From assembly GCA_026419785.1 (NCBI GenBank), contig JAODTK010002599.1, positions 1-64,000 of the forward strand: a DNA stretch of 64,000 bases, given 5' to 3'. Positions 1 through 10,782 of this stretch are shown one piece after another (the stretch's first letter is position 1; the number at the start of each line of letters is the position of its first letter). This stretch comes from Sclerodactyla briareus. Its lineage: Eukaryota; Echinodermata; Holothuroidea; Dendrochirotida; Sclerodactylidae. The position numbers were made by a program, and so were the translations under genes. The notes under the pieces were generated by a model, which was not told the DNA's origin, did no database searches, and was given only the letters and a program-made list of their open reading frames with translations.

Positions 1-2234
1 AAACTTTTTTGCAGGAACGAAACAGATCACCAGTTTATTGCAGGGTCAGAGGTGTCATATTTAGCTTGCAATCCAGATAGCTTCTATGGGGAAAGCAAGG
101 GGGCAGGAATATGTGGGTGTCAATCCATCAAAATCGTTATAAGCCCCTCCCCTCAATAATTGTCCCAGAATGTTAATGCATCAGAACAAACTAGACATGT
201 TCAAGCTGGTGAACCGCCAACTGTGTTCCCCACAGAATTACCTTTGTTATCTCATCGATAAAGCACATCGGTTCGCTTCTATTTGACCTCTGGTGACCTT
301 TGAATGACCTTCCCGGTTGTACAAGACCGACTGAAGTCCCATTCCTATTTCATTCAGATGCGACAAAGTTAAAAAAGATCGCAAGCAAAGGGATGGGATG
401 AATTGTTCGTTCTGAAAGATTGGGGTGACCGTTCGAAACTTGAAAATAGTCCTAATGATGAGCTATCGGGAAAATCTCATCTTTACCCCTGGGCTGTTTT
501 TACAGCTCTCTTCTCCAGGCCTAAAAATGCCTCAAGTAAGTTGGTAAATTAATGCCTTCCCATATCCTTTGTATAGTCAGTGGCTGTTGTGGGCACCATC
601 TGATATTATTGGTTGAGGCCGAATAATACTAGGCCTTTATCATGATGGCTAAATCACCTTGACACATTGACTAAGGAATGTTTCGCTATTTGGCAACAAT
701 TCCGATATGTTGTATCCCTTTCCCTAAGTTTTGATAATTGCCTTCTCTTTGCGTTGAGCTGAACGATTTATCATGTGGCTTTCATCGTTCTTCGATTTTA
801 CGTCAGTTGGGAATTTATTTCGTTCCAACCCTCTTCGACTCTGAAAAGGTACGTGTGATGGTGCCTAGTAATCATGACTTTATTACCACACAGACCCTCA
901 TCTCCCTGAATCTAAACAGAATTGTGGTAAGCAAACGATCAGAATTGGTTTTAAAGAGTTGTGACCCCCTTTACCTAGGTATTCTGGGGTATTGCACTCC
1001 TCGTGTTCGGGGAATGTTCCAGAATATTCTCCAAAGTTGGACCTGCCCCATTGTTCGCAGTGGTTCACATATGCAGCTGAGTAGGGACAGCGATCCATGG
1101 GTGCCACAATTGGAGATGAAAATTGGGGTGGGGGCAAATTATTTATAATTCAATTGGAAGCTTGTTACTGTGCCGGTGAATCATAGATAAGATGGATGGA
1201 TTGATGGACGGACGGCGACGGACGGTATCGGCACCAATAGTGGAAAATCTCTAGACAATGTGAAATTAACATGATGACAATAGAGACAAAGCAAAGAAAA
1301 ACTTCTTTTCCTCACACCACGGAGTTATTACATTGTATTAATTTAGGAACAAAGGATGCTGGAAACGTGTGAGGTATGTGCCGTGCAGCACGGATACCGA
1401 GCAGTTGAAAGTATAATAACAGACTAATGAATACATAATATTCCCTCTAAAGACAACTATATGCAGACATAAAGACAGCACTCATTAGGAAAGGAGCAAA
1501 GTGGCAAGGGGTATACCCCAAAATGAACAAGCCTTATCTTTACCAACAAATCATTCACATTCTCAGCAGTCGGAGCCAGTTGGTACAGGCCCTTTCTTAT
1601 CCAGTTCTTGATGTCGCCCCTCCCCCCCCCCATATATTTTCTTCTTCCAAACTATGAACGTAAAATGTTTGAAAGGTACATCAATAGTACAGAAGGGTGT
1701 ACCAGAAATAACCTGAATTTGATCAACTGTTTGTTCTTGGGGCACAACTTTTCATGGGGGTGTGAACTTTTTGGGACCAACATTCCTGCAATATTCTGAG
1801 GAAATTCCCCCAACCTTTTTGGATCAGCCAGCTCGTTATTCGCAGTTCCTACTATATTCCGTGGACGTTGTTATTGGTGCGCCTACCTTCTCTAGCAGGA
1901 AACAAAACTTTTGTACTGGGAGACCAACTTTCTTCTCTCGGTTCAGACTTTATTGCAGCAGATACATTTTTGCCACCATTCCAGCGAGTCAATTTCCCCC
2001 CCCCAAGGGGGTTACTCCCTGAACTGGTCACTGATTGCAAAATCGAAGCAGTTTCAGGTGTGGTGCCATTTTCTGGGACAATCGTATCGTTCGCTCAAGT
2101 ACTGAACTATGCCAGGGAGGATGATAGAGGTTAGAGAGAGAAGGCATCGGGGTTGGGGAAGTTTAACTGGGTATAAGAGCGATGGTTGTCTGAACATGTG
2201 TTGGAACATTTCTCCAACCTCCTGTGTCTAATAT
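1..2234. other. No gene recognised (intronic or intergenic)
   Basis: I see no supported gene here. Open frames are short, overlap one another on both strands and have no recognisable domain or splice-site framing. There are a few C-runs (around 1620 and 1999) and a short GGAC/GGCGAC-rich stretch near 1205-1225. If the exon at 2557 is real, this may be its upstream intron or an intergenic region. Confidence 0.5.
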
Positions 2235-2519
2235 CAGGGTTCTCGCGGTCATGGGAAACCCGGAAAAGTCATGGAATTTCATCAATAAAAATTCAGGTCT
2301 GGATAAGCTTTGAAATTCAGCGAAAAGTGGTCGAGTCATGGAAATTTTCATAAGTGATGTTGTCACTATCTCATAGCTGTTTGCTGTCGTTGCTTTGGCT
2401 CTTTTTTGGATGTTCAGTTGAGAATTTGTGCGCAGATGTTCATAGAGATGTCATGGAAATACTTTTAAGGTCATGAAAAAGTCATGGAAATTGATTGCTC
2501 AGAATCTGCAGGAACACTG
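2235..2519. mobile_element. MITE-like element with hAT-type terminal inverted repeats
   Basis: The left end CAGGGTTCTCGC and the right end GCAGGAACACTG are inverted repeats that match at 10 of 12 positions, bounding a 285-bp non-coding element. The interior is rich in repeated GTCATGGAAA-type words (near 2268, 2335, 2450 and 2480). The CAGNG start is typical of hAT-superfamily elements, which are moved by a transposase encoded elsewhere. No clear 8-bp target duplication is visible: the flanks TCTAATAT and TGATATTG match poorly. The element ends 37 bp before the splice acceptor of the exon at 2557. Confidence 0.55.
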
Positions 2520-2556
2520 TGATATTGACTAATTGTCTCTGCTTCTTTCCCTGTAG

Positions 2557-2694
2557 CATACTTCCACTGTCCAACCTGCAGGAAGTGTGAGTTGCCTTCG
2601 CATGATTGCCATAGGGTTGTGGTGGGCTGTCATTTATGTGGAGACACAATCATAAAAGGGAAGACTGCCCTAATCAACAACCTGTACAGCAGAG
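2557..2694 (+). CDS. Internal coding exon of an unidentified cysteine-rich (zinc-binding-like) protein
   Basis: This is the best host coding segment in the window. It is preceded by a branch-point-like TGACTAAT, a pyrimidine tract and TGTAG, and followed by the donor GTAGGT. Between these, one frame is open for all 45 complete codons. The exon begins with the last two bases of a codon and ends with the first base of another. The peptide starts YFHCPTCRKC, continues with an SHDCHRVVVGCHLCGD-like stretch and ends near NNLYSR. Six Cys and three His fall in a C-x2-C-x2-C-x6-CH-x5-CH-x-C pattern, which suggests zinc coordination as in RING, B-box or related fingers. I do not recognise the family. 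No neighbouring exon could be joined with confidence, so the gene's extent is unknown. The splice-site and frame evidence is direct; the zinc-binding role is inferred. Confidence 0.55.
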
Positions 2695-2704
2695 GTAGGT
2701 ACAA

Positions 2705-3020
2705 TGGTGGAGATAACTGTGTTGAGATAAACGTGTCAGTGCTTTGTAACAGGATATTACGGGAGTAACTGTCTTGATTACATAGAGCACTGGATAGCAT
2801 TGTTAAGATACCTGTGTTAGTGATTTGTAATATGTGTTACTGTGTTGGTTACATGGAGCACTAGATAGCTGTAATAAAATACCTGTGTTAGTGCTTTGTA
2901 ACATGTGTGACTCTGTTGATTACATAGAGCACTAGCTAGCTGTAATAAGATACCCGTGTTAGTGCTTTGTAACATGTGTGACTCTGTTGATTACATAGAG
3001 CACTGGATAGCTGTGTTGGA
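2705..3020. repeat. 71-bp satellite array, left block
   Basis: About four head-to-tail copies of a unit containing GTGCTTTGTAACATGTGT, then GTTGGTTACATAGAGCACT and TAGCTGTAATAAGATACC. The word GTGCTTTG (or variant) recurs at 2739, 2820, 2891 and 2962, giving a period near 71 bp. The last copies are the most alike. Confidence 0.85.
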
Positions 3021-5159
3021 GGATTTTGTATACAAACTTATGAAGCTTAATGCCTGCCTTCTTGAAAAGGTCCCTGGTTCTCGTTATCAAACCTCAGCCT
3101 CATGGGATGTGGGAACAGATTTTAACCCATCGTCCACATAAAATCTGCTGGATGAAATCTGACACATCAGACCCAAACTCCTCCTCGTGGTCTACGGCAC
3201 TTTGCTTCAAACCAACCTCCAGGCCAATAGCAATAGTAGCAATTATACGGTAGCCCAACACAGACCCCAAAAGGATCTGGGACCCAGGCTAGGCTCAATT
3301 TAGTCAAAACGCAATAACATTACAACACGGGTCGATAGGCGTAAAATTTGTCAGGCCCTCACCAAACCCTTCAACCTCCTTTCTAAATTATAAGTTAAAA
3401 TTCACAACTCACGCACAGGGGAGCAGGCATATGCCGCTCACAAAGACTCGTGCCCGCCGCCAGTCCGGTCTTGACAAATGATAGAAACGAATCATCAACA
3501 ATCTTGGCTGGAGAACTTCAAATTTGATTGGGCTTGTTATTTTTAGTTGTACACTTCACCTCCAATACACAGGGGCTGCCAACCGACAAAATGTTGTACT
3601 AACAACCAAATTGTTTTCTGCATCTGCCAAATATTGACAGAATTCAATTATTATCTCGACTATTACTTCCTGCCGGTTATCTAGGTAAGTTTAGCATAAC
3701 GAGAACAAATCACAGGGAAATAATTCTTACTACCAACCGAAATTTTTAGCGGTCATTCAAATGGCAATCCTAAATCGGAGCAGACCGAACAACAATATAA
3801 GACAGTATCTGATTGGTCCAAACTAACTAGCAACACTCTCTGGCAATAATGGGCAATTGACACACAATTATTGGGACATTTTTTCAATAAAATACATTAA
3901 TTATTATGATCCTAATATGAGGAGCCTTAGTATTTAATTATGTGGTCCCGGCCCGGGGTAATAGTTTTTTCCAAAAACAGGAATCCGCAGTCACTGGTCC
4001 CCGTGTCTCGGAAGCCGAGCTCGTACTGGCAATGGCTCACCATCGGCGCGATGCAGCACAAACGAGTAGTAACAGGCGATTTGAGAACCTCAGATCCCAG
4101 GGGCATAGGCTGTCACATGACCACCCCCGTCAAACCGGAGCGAACGATGGCGTATTTGCAAAGCTTCTTCTTCTGGGCGATAATGGGCCGACGTTAATGC
4201 GACATTCATCTGTAAACGCTTGGCTTCGGTGACGAGATTCATGGAATGCGGTGCCGGGAGTGGGCGGCCTGCTTCGCAGAGGCGTCTGGTAACCCGTCTC
4301 GTGTACTCGCGAACTGCAGGGTGGCGATGCTTCCTCGCCCGTCCTCCGCGCAGATGACTAGTATTAGATGAGATAACTGACGACTTTCGTGTATGGCCGT
4401 TGATTTAAACTATAGCTGTATCTGGGTCCCGGGGCACAAATAAATGTCAGAGGGTCCGACTGAGTTTCTCAGTACTATTTTCTCTTTAATAAATTCTGTG
4501 AAAACGGAAGCAAATATATCTGACATTACACCCATCCTCATAAAATGTGTTTACAGTTACAACATCAATAGTCCTACTTGCTTTTACACCAAAATACGCC
4601 AAACCAACCAATCACAGCTTACACAAATACTAAAATTTCTACCATATTCCCAACAAACTACAATGCTAACGCAAGCGATACAAGCCACCCTCACCCAGAG
4701 CCCAGCATAGAAATACAACGTACCTCAATGGGTTCTATAACCGTAAGTACTTCCTCACTCGCCCAGCGTCGAGTGCATACGGTTCAAGTGAATAACTATA
4801 ACTGGAAAGGTATGTCCCTCAGTTTACTGGTAATATGCTAAACTATAACGTCCTTCATTTATAACGGAATACCCCAATACCTATGATACAACTGTACGTC
4901 TTCTACTTACTGGAATAGCGGCCATAGCCACTGAATAATACTAATTCATACAAACCCAACACTATGCTCACTCTGGGCAGCACAATACAATCCCCCCCCA
5001 TTGCATCTGCATTCTATCTACAACCATACAATTGAAAACGTCTCCCAGAAATCTGGGCTAACGTGCCAAGAAGTGCATAATCCGATTCTGTAACTGTAAA
5101 CATGTTCCAAAAGTAAACAACTCGCGTCGCTGCATAGGTATATTTGTGGATTCCAGCTT
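3021..5159. other. Unassigned sequence splitting the 71-bp satellite
   Basis: No gene is supported. The segment lies between two blocks of the same satellite, so it may be an insertion, or the array may have been interrupted by rearrangement. Two overlapping 85- and 96-codon frames at about 3940-4230 fall in a locally GC-richer stretch (3940-4330) but show no domain or splice framing. Confidence 0.4.
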
Positions 5160-5570
5160 TAACAAAAGTATGTGACGTGTTAGTTTACAAAAACACTAAA
5201 TAGCTGTGTTGAGATACCTGTGCTATTACTTTGTCACATGTGTGACTGTGTTGGTTGCAAAAGAGCATAGCTAGCCTGTGTTAAGAATACCTTTGTTTAG
5301 TTCTTTTCTTTGTAACAATGTGTGAACTGTGTTTGGTTACATAGAGCATTGATAGCTGTAATAAGATACCCGTGTTAGTGCTTTGTAACATGTGTTACTG
5401 TTTCGGTTACATAAAGCACTGATAAGCCCTAATAGATACCTGTGTTAGTTCTCTGTAACATGTGTTACTCGTTGGTTACATAGAGCACTAGATCGCTTGT
5501 AATACGGAACTGTGTTAGTGCTTTGTAACATGTGTTACTGTTTCGGTCATTATAAAGATTTATGATTTTT
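5160..5570. repeat. 71-bp satellite array, right block
   Basis: About five more copies of the unit seen at 2705-3020 (TTACTTTGTCACATGTGTGAC, then GTGCTTTGTAACATGTGTTAC near 5378 and again near 5519). Copies here carry more single-base insertions and deletions than the left block, for example extra T and A residues around 5285-5335. This suggests older decay or sequencing error. Confidence 0.8.
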
Positions 5571-5639
5571 GCCATATGCCAAACTGAAATGCTGCTCATT
5601 TATGGAGGGCGTGCCTACTTTAAGGTTTCTCAAACCAGC

Positions 5640-6175
5640 TATGCTGTTGAAGCTTTTGTGAGGCCCATGTCATTCTATCTATCTATTATCCAGTCTGTAA
5701 ACTTTGAGTTTTTATTGGCCCCCAAAAATGTTGTGCGTTGATGGATCTTGACTAAACTGACTAAACTGGGTCACAATGTTCATTTACCGATTAGTCATTG
5801 TCGACTGCCTAAAGGTCAAGGCCGATTGCATTAAAGCGGCACAATAGACCATGATTTGGAAAACTGCAAAACAACGACTTCTGCAGATTAGGTTGTATTG
5901 TCCATGATATCATGATCAGTGTATCATTGATTAGTGGTGTACCTATGGGTCCCACAGGAATTGAAGTTGAGGTCCTTCCAGGGGGGCATTTTGTTCAAAT
6001 TGTAATACTATTCAATTTGCATGTTTTTGGCCCCCAATACTGCATGCTTTGATGGGACATTGACCGAAGTTTGGATGTAAATGCATTGACTCCTGGGTGA
6101 CCACCCAAACGTCAAGGTCAATGTCATTAAAGGAGCACAATGACTATTGAGTGAAAAACTGTACTGATTATTCCT
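5640..6175 (+). repeat. Two copies of a ~311-bp dispersed repeat
   Basis: Two related segments share TTTTTGGCCCCCAA (near 5713 and 6024), then a TTGATGGatcTTGAC-type stretch, AAGGTCAAGG or similar, CATTAAAG-GCACAAT and a GAAAACTGnA end. The spacing between GGCCCCCA words is about 311 bp. They are non-coding. A GATGGATC..GAACTTGGTCACAATG motif at 34337-34372 looks related. Confidence 0.6.
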
Positions 6176-8080
6176 CTTACAATGAAGTTGGCACTCTTCA
6201 TAGATTCTTGCGCCATTGTCATGACAGGTCAGTTAAACTAAATGAATTATGCAACCAACAGTCAATACAACATCTAATACCATTCATCCATATTGAAAAT
6301 ATTTGTCTGGTTCAAGCTACTGAACCATTGGTTCTCTTAGTTTTATCTTTATCAATAACCTAAGTCCTTGCATCCAGATTTTTACAGGTGAGAGACCCAC
6401 AAACACACAATGTTGGTGCAGTTAACATATTAGACATAAATTCTCCTGCTGTCCCTGCATACCTACCACTGCAGTTGGCAGTGTTCATCTAGATCAACCG
6501 GGCTATTAGGCCCTTAGTCCGGAATATTCCTGCAACTGGGCTGCCTCACGCAAACTCTTGCTCAAATACAGCCTAATGCTCTTTGCTCGGGATCAGGTCC
6601 TAACCAACCAACAGGCACTGGAATAACAAATTCATGTTGGCTGCCGCTTGAAAACTACATTGTGCCCATCCAGAAGCGCCCGTCTTGTTCCCTTCTCTTT
6701 CCCCATGGAAGAGTTTGTAAAGATATACATGATTTCCCTTATGTGATTCAAACTTATTAAAGTTCTGCTCGATGGCACGCGCAGGTCGGAGCTTATTTTC
6801 AGTTAGCTTTTTTCTTAAGGTTCGTAAAGTTGTATTTCAACCTCGATGATGTTTTTGTCACGACACAGTTGAGTTATACTATTGACTCAAATTCCTTTCG
6901 GTTTCTGCATTAATACCTTTGGAGCTTCCTACGCTGTTTTTATTACTGGTTCAGGGGAACACTAAATGAGTGATTTTTCTAACTGGGGCTGGTGGTTTTT
7001 TCTACAGCCTATATTTTTTTGGGGGAAAGAAAACAGTAGGTGTGGCGTCAACCAAATCCTGGTCACATTTCGTCAATGAAGGCGAAAATGGTTTCATGCA
7101 ATGCCTATTACTTATGGGGACTAAAAAACGGCTGAACATTGCTTTACTTGGCCAGGCAGAATCACTATCTAGTGTTAAGGGGGATTATATAGTATTAATT
7201 ATACTAACAACGCTGGCCTAATTGGCAGAATTGGAAACACTGCATCGGTGTTACCCTGATTCAACGATGAAGAACATTTATTGCGTCTGGCCGAAAAATC
7301 ATCCAGGCAGGAAAGTAACCCACTGGTCAAAGAAAAAAGCTAATTAATGTGAACAATAAAAACGAAGGCGAATGAAGGAACTGGCAAGCATAGCGATATA
7401 TTCTTAAATTGCTGGAACCTTACGATAGGGGAATCATTCACATCTCACATCTGTTTTCCCCAGGTGAGAGGGCAACTCCTGGGCTTTTAAAGGACAACTG
7501 CCAGGCTTGGATACAATGGAATTATATCATGGAAATGGAAACTTATAAGGTCCCAATCCCATTTAAAGACGATGTTCCTATGTGGAGTTATTGGCCTCAA
7601 AGTTTGGGCCATTAGCAGAGAAATTGGGAGAATCCCAATTGTGCGCAATAATACAGAGTCCACAACTGGACACCACAGAAATTATTTATGTATTTTCTTG
7701 TTCATTTTGTTGAATAAGTCAACATTTAGAGCAGAAGTTATGTTGTCTTTTTCTCAACTCACCAACGTGACCATCCACACTCCCAACCCCCTACAAAGCA
7801 ATCCTCTCATATAGACTAAATGCTTTTCGCATTGAAAATATTGTTTTGAATTTCAATAGGAAACAAGAAAGGTTTGCAGGGTTGTGGCAAGTATGACATA
7901 ATTAATTATTGCCTGATGGGATGCTTCTTTCGATTTGCGCATTCACGATGTTTCACAATACTTTGCACTTCTAATGACTATAACTCCGTACGGAAAGCGT
8001 CAGACTTTCCGTTTTGGAGACTGAGCATTCAATTTTTTGAGTTCCTATGAACGAAGTCAGAAAGGAATCTATGCAGTCCA
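6176..8080. other. No gene recognised
   Basis: AT-rich sequence with only short overlapping open frames. A pyrimidine tract ending in CAG occurs at about 7000 and another before 7463 (CTGTTTTCCCCAG), but neither is followed by a convincing exon with a matching donor. Nothing else is supported. Confidence 0.4.
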
Positions 8081-8084
8081 CGTT

Positions 8085-8146
8085 TGTGTGTGTGTGGTGT
8101 GTGTGGTGTGTGTGTTGTGTGGTGTGTGGTGTGTGTGTGTGTGTGA
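8085..8146. repeat. (GT)n microsatellite
   Basis: An imperfect alternating GT tract with GTGTGGT interruptions. It sits at the left edge of the tandem array that follows. A similar GT-rich lead-in precedes the related repeat copy at 23085, so the tract seems to belong to the repeat family. Confidence 0.9.
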
Positions 8147-8149
8147 CGC

Positions 8150-9790
8150 CCGCTCGAAACACGATAATTTGTTTCAGTTCTGAGTATGGTCGGCTCATAC
8201 TTGGTATGTGTGTTCCCCATGATGAGTACATGATCCTATTGTTTTTGGTCAGGTCAAGGTCATTGAGGTCAACCAGAGGTCAAAGTCCAGAATGGTTGGT
8301 CCGATCACCGTTGAAATTAGGTAAGCTTTTTTATGGGGAGTACAGGAACCCTATTGTTTTTGGTTCAGTTCGGTGGTGAATTTTGGTCGAAGATAGAAAA
8401 TTTTGTGAAAATTTGATAGTTGGCCAATTTTGGCTTGTAAACACAACACACATAACTGGACCCAACCCGGATGGATGAAGTTCATACTTGGTATGTGTGT
8501 TCCCCATGATGAGTACAATGAACCCTATTGTTTTGGGGTCAGGTCAGAGGTGCATCTGAGGTCACCAGAGGTCAAAGTCGTGGAAAACTTGTAAACATGG
8601 TAAGTTCCAGAATGGTTGGGGTCCGATCAAGTTTAAATTCTTCGCTGTATGCTTTCTATGGGAGTACAGGAACCCTATTGTTTTTGGTTCAGGTCGGGAG
8701 TGGACTTTTTGGTCGAAAGGAAATTTGTGAAAATTCGTATTTTAAGTAATTTAGAGCCAATTTTGGCTTGTGAACATGTTAACTCGTCCCCACCTGATGG
8801 ATGAAACTCAATTGGTATGTGTGTTCCCCATGATGAGTACATGAACCCTATTGTTTTGGGGTCAGGTCAGAGGCATTGAGGTCACCAGAGTCAAAGTCTG
8901 GAAACTTGTTAACATGGTAAGTCCAGACATGGTTGTCCGATCAAGTTGAAAATCGCTGTATAGCTTTCTTATGGGGAGTACAGGAACCCTATTGTTTTTG
9001 GTTCAGGTCGGGAGGAGGTCGGGACTGTTGATTGGTCGAAATGGGAAATTTGTGAAATCGATATTTTAGCATTTTGGCTTGTAAACATGATACTCACCCC
9101 ACTGGATGATGAAGTAATATTTGAGTATGTGTGTTACCCATGATGAGTACTGATCCCTATTGTTTTGGGGTCAGGTTCAGAGGTCATCTGAGGTAACCGG
9201 AGGTCAAGTTTGCAAAACCTGTGTACACGATAAGTCCAGAAGGTTGGTTCCGATCAAGTTGAAATCGGTGTATAGCTTCTATGGGGCGTACGGTAACCCC
9301 TTTTTGTTTTTTTTTGTTTCAGGTTAGGGGGTGAATTTTGGTCGGAGATAGAAAATTTTCAAATATTCGATTATTTGGCCAATTTTGGCTTGTAACACGA
9401 TAAAACTCGACCCACCTTGAGGGATGAAGCTCATACTGGCACTGGGTGTCCACATGATGGCATTACATGACCCCAATTGTTTTGGCTCAGGTCAGAGGTC
9501 ATCTGAGGTCACCAGAGTCAAAGTCTGAAAACCTTTGTGTAAACACGATAAGTCCAGAACGGTTGTTATTTATCAGGTTGAAATTAAGTGTGTAGACGTT
9601 CTCTATGGGGGAGTACAGGAACCCTATTGTTTTTGGTATAGATGGTCGGGGGTGAATTTGGCCAAAAACAGAAAAGTTGTGAAAGCATGATGAAAAGTCA
9701 ATAGTTGGCCAATTTTGTTGGGGTTAGTCAGATGTCATCTGAGGTTAGCAGATTCAAAGTCTGAAAACTGAAATTTAGTGTGGAGCTTTC
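8150..9790. repeat. Tandem array of ~315-bp units with clustered AGGTCA half-sites
   Basis: Five or so copies, with the anchor TATGTGTGTTCCCCATGATG at about 8205, 8492, 8816 and 9126 and a diverged one near 9443, giving a period of 287-324 bp. Each unit has CCCTATTGTTTTGGGGTC, then AGGTCA words in direct orientation, then GGTAAGTCCAGA, an ATGGGGAGTACAGGAACCC stretch and a TTGGCCAATTTTGGCTTGT end. Copies differ mostly by small indels. Related single or double copies lie at 18330, 23085 and 37330. The final copy (from about 9595) is truncated and rearranged. Confidence 0.9.
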
Positions 9791-10430
9791 TGACCAATGG
9801 TTCAGGCACCCTATATTAGTTGGTTGGGAAGATAGGAAATTCGTCAGACATTATGTTGCCCATAATGGGCTGGTACATCTCCCTTGTCAGGTGCTGGCTA
9901 TAGGTTGACAGAAACAGTCAAGGAATCACATAAGCCTTTGGGCTTCTGGTTATCCAGCTATTATATTCGCTCCTTCGTAAATTCATTCTGCAGTTGTCCT
10001 CAAGCTTAGTCTCTAAATAAGCACTGCGTACTCCAGCGCATGCAGCCAGGGCTTAGGGTAACCCCTCTTCACATTTTTAATGCATCCAAAATATAGGATG
10101 CCATTGGTGCAACCTTGAATAGAAACTATACAAACTATAGAAAATTCAGGCAGATACTTGCAAAAGTAAACCACTCTTCCTCCAATTATCCTCCTGACTT
10201 TTAATGTGCCATAACTGTTACCACAGCGGCGATCTCTGTACTTGTGTGCTTTCATAAAATTAACATTTGGATTTCATGCACTTCCACTGACATTGGTTTG
10301 GTATTTAACAGGCCATAAAAAGTACAAAGTAAACAATTCATCAAATTACTAGCACTAATCAAACGAAGAGAGAATATTCTTGAGCCCCAGAGCAAACTTT
10401 AAAATGTACTTTATCATTTTTCATGTACAG
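9791..10430. other. No gene recognised
   Basis: Single-copy-looking AT-rich sequence. The minus strand is open for 80 codons at 10013-10255, but no splice-site framing or domain supports it. The right end (10395-10430) has a pyrimidine-leaning stretch ending in ACAG, which would serve as acceptor for the exon candidate that follows. Confidence 0.35.
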
Positions 10431-10782
10431 ATTGAAGATAACTACATTTTTCCTCCCATTGATAGAATAATGTCGTTCGAGGACTATGTGAAGGCCGAAT
10501 CCAAAAAAGGGAGACCGTTTCTGCGCCAGCGGACGCAATCCCAGCTTTGGAGGAATGTCTTGTTCATTTCCCAGATCAGCGCCAGACAGAGGTTTATTAG
10601 AACAGAGGGAGCGAACAAATGGAGATCAGCGAAGCTTGAAACAAAATGGATTTCAAACGAAACTGGGGCCAAAAATGGGGCCAGGCAGACTAGACAAATG
10701 CAAAGACATCGTCGTCGAGCAAACCTCTCGCGAAGCGTCCCGGGGGATATATTACCAATACGTGGAGCGAGGAGGAGGGAAG
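10431..10782 (+). CDS. Possible coding exon, frame broken or uncertain
   Basis: The segment is bounded by a TTTTTCATGTACAG acceptor and an AAG/GTGAGA donor, and is GC-richer than its surroundings. The upstream frame reads IEDNYIFPPIDRI, then SFEDYVKAESKKGRP, and stays open through 10856. From about 10555 a second frame is also open and is the one that reaches the donor cleanly (it ends YYQYVERGGGK). The total length, 352 bp, is one base over a multiple of three. A change of frame near 10540-10580, through a sequencing indel or real decay, would fit. I recognise no family. The minus strand is also open across 10484-11002, which weakens the case. Treat it as a candidate exon only. Confidence 0.3.

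Noticed and set aside
8047-8379. 110-codon frame across the GT microsatellite, and 86- and 63-codon frames opposite
   Set aside because: They are driven by the dinucleotide repeat (Val/Cys and Thr/His runs) and the following tandem array.
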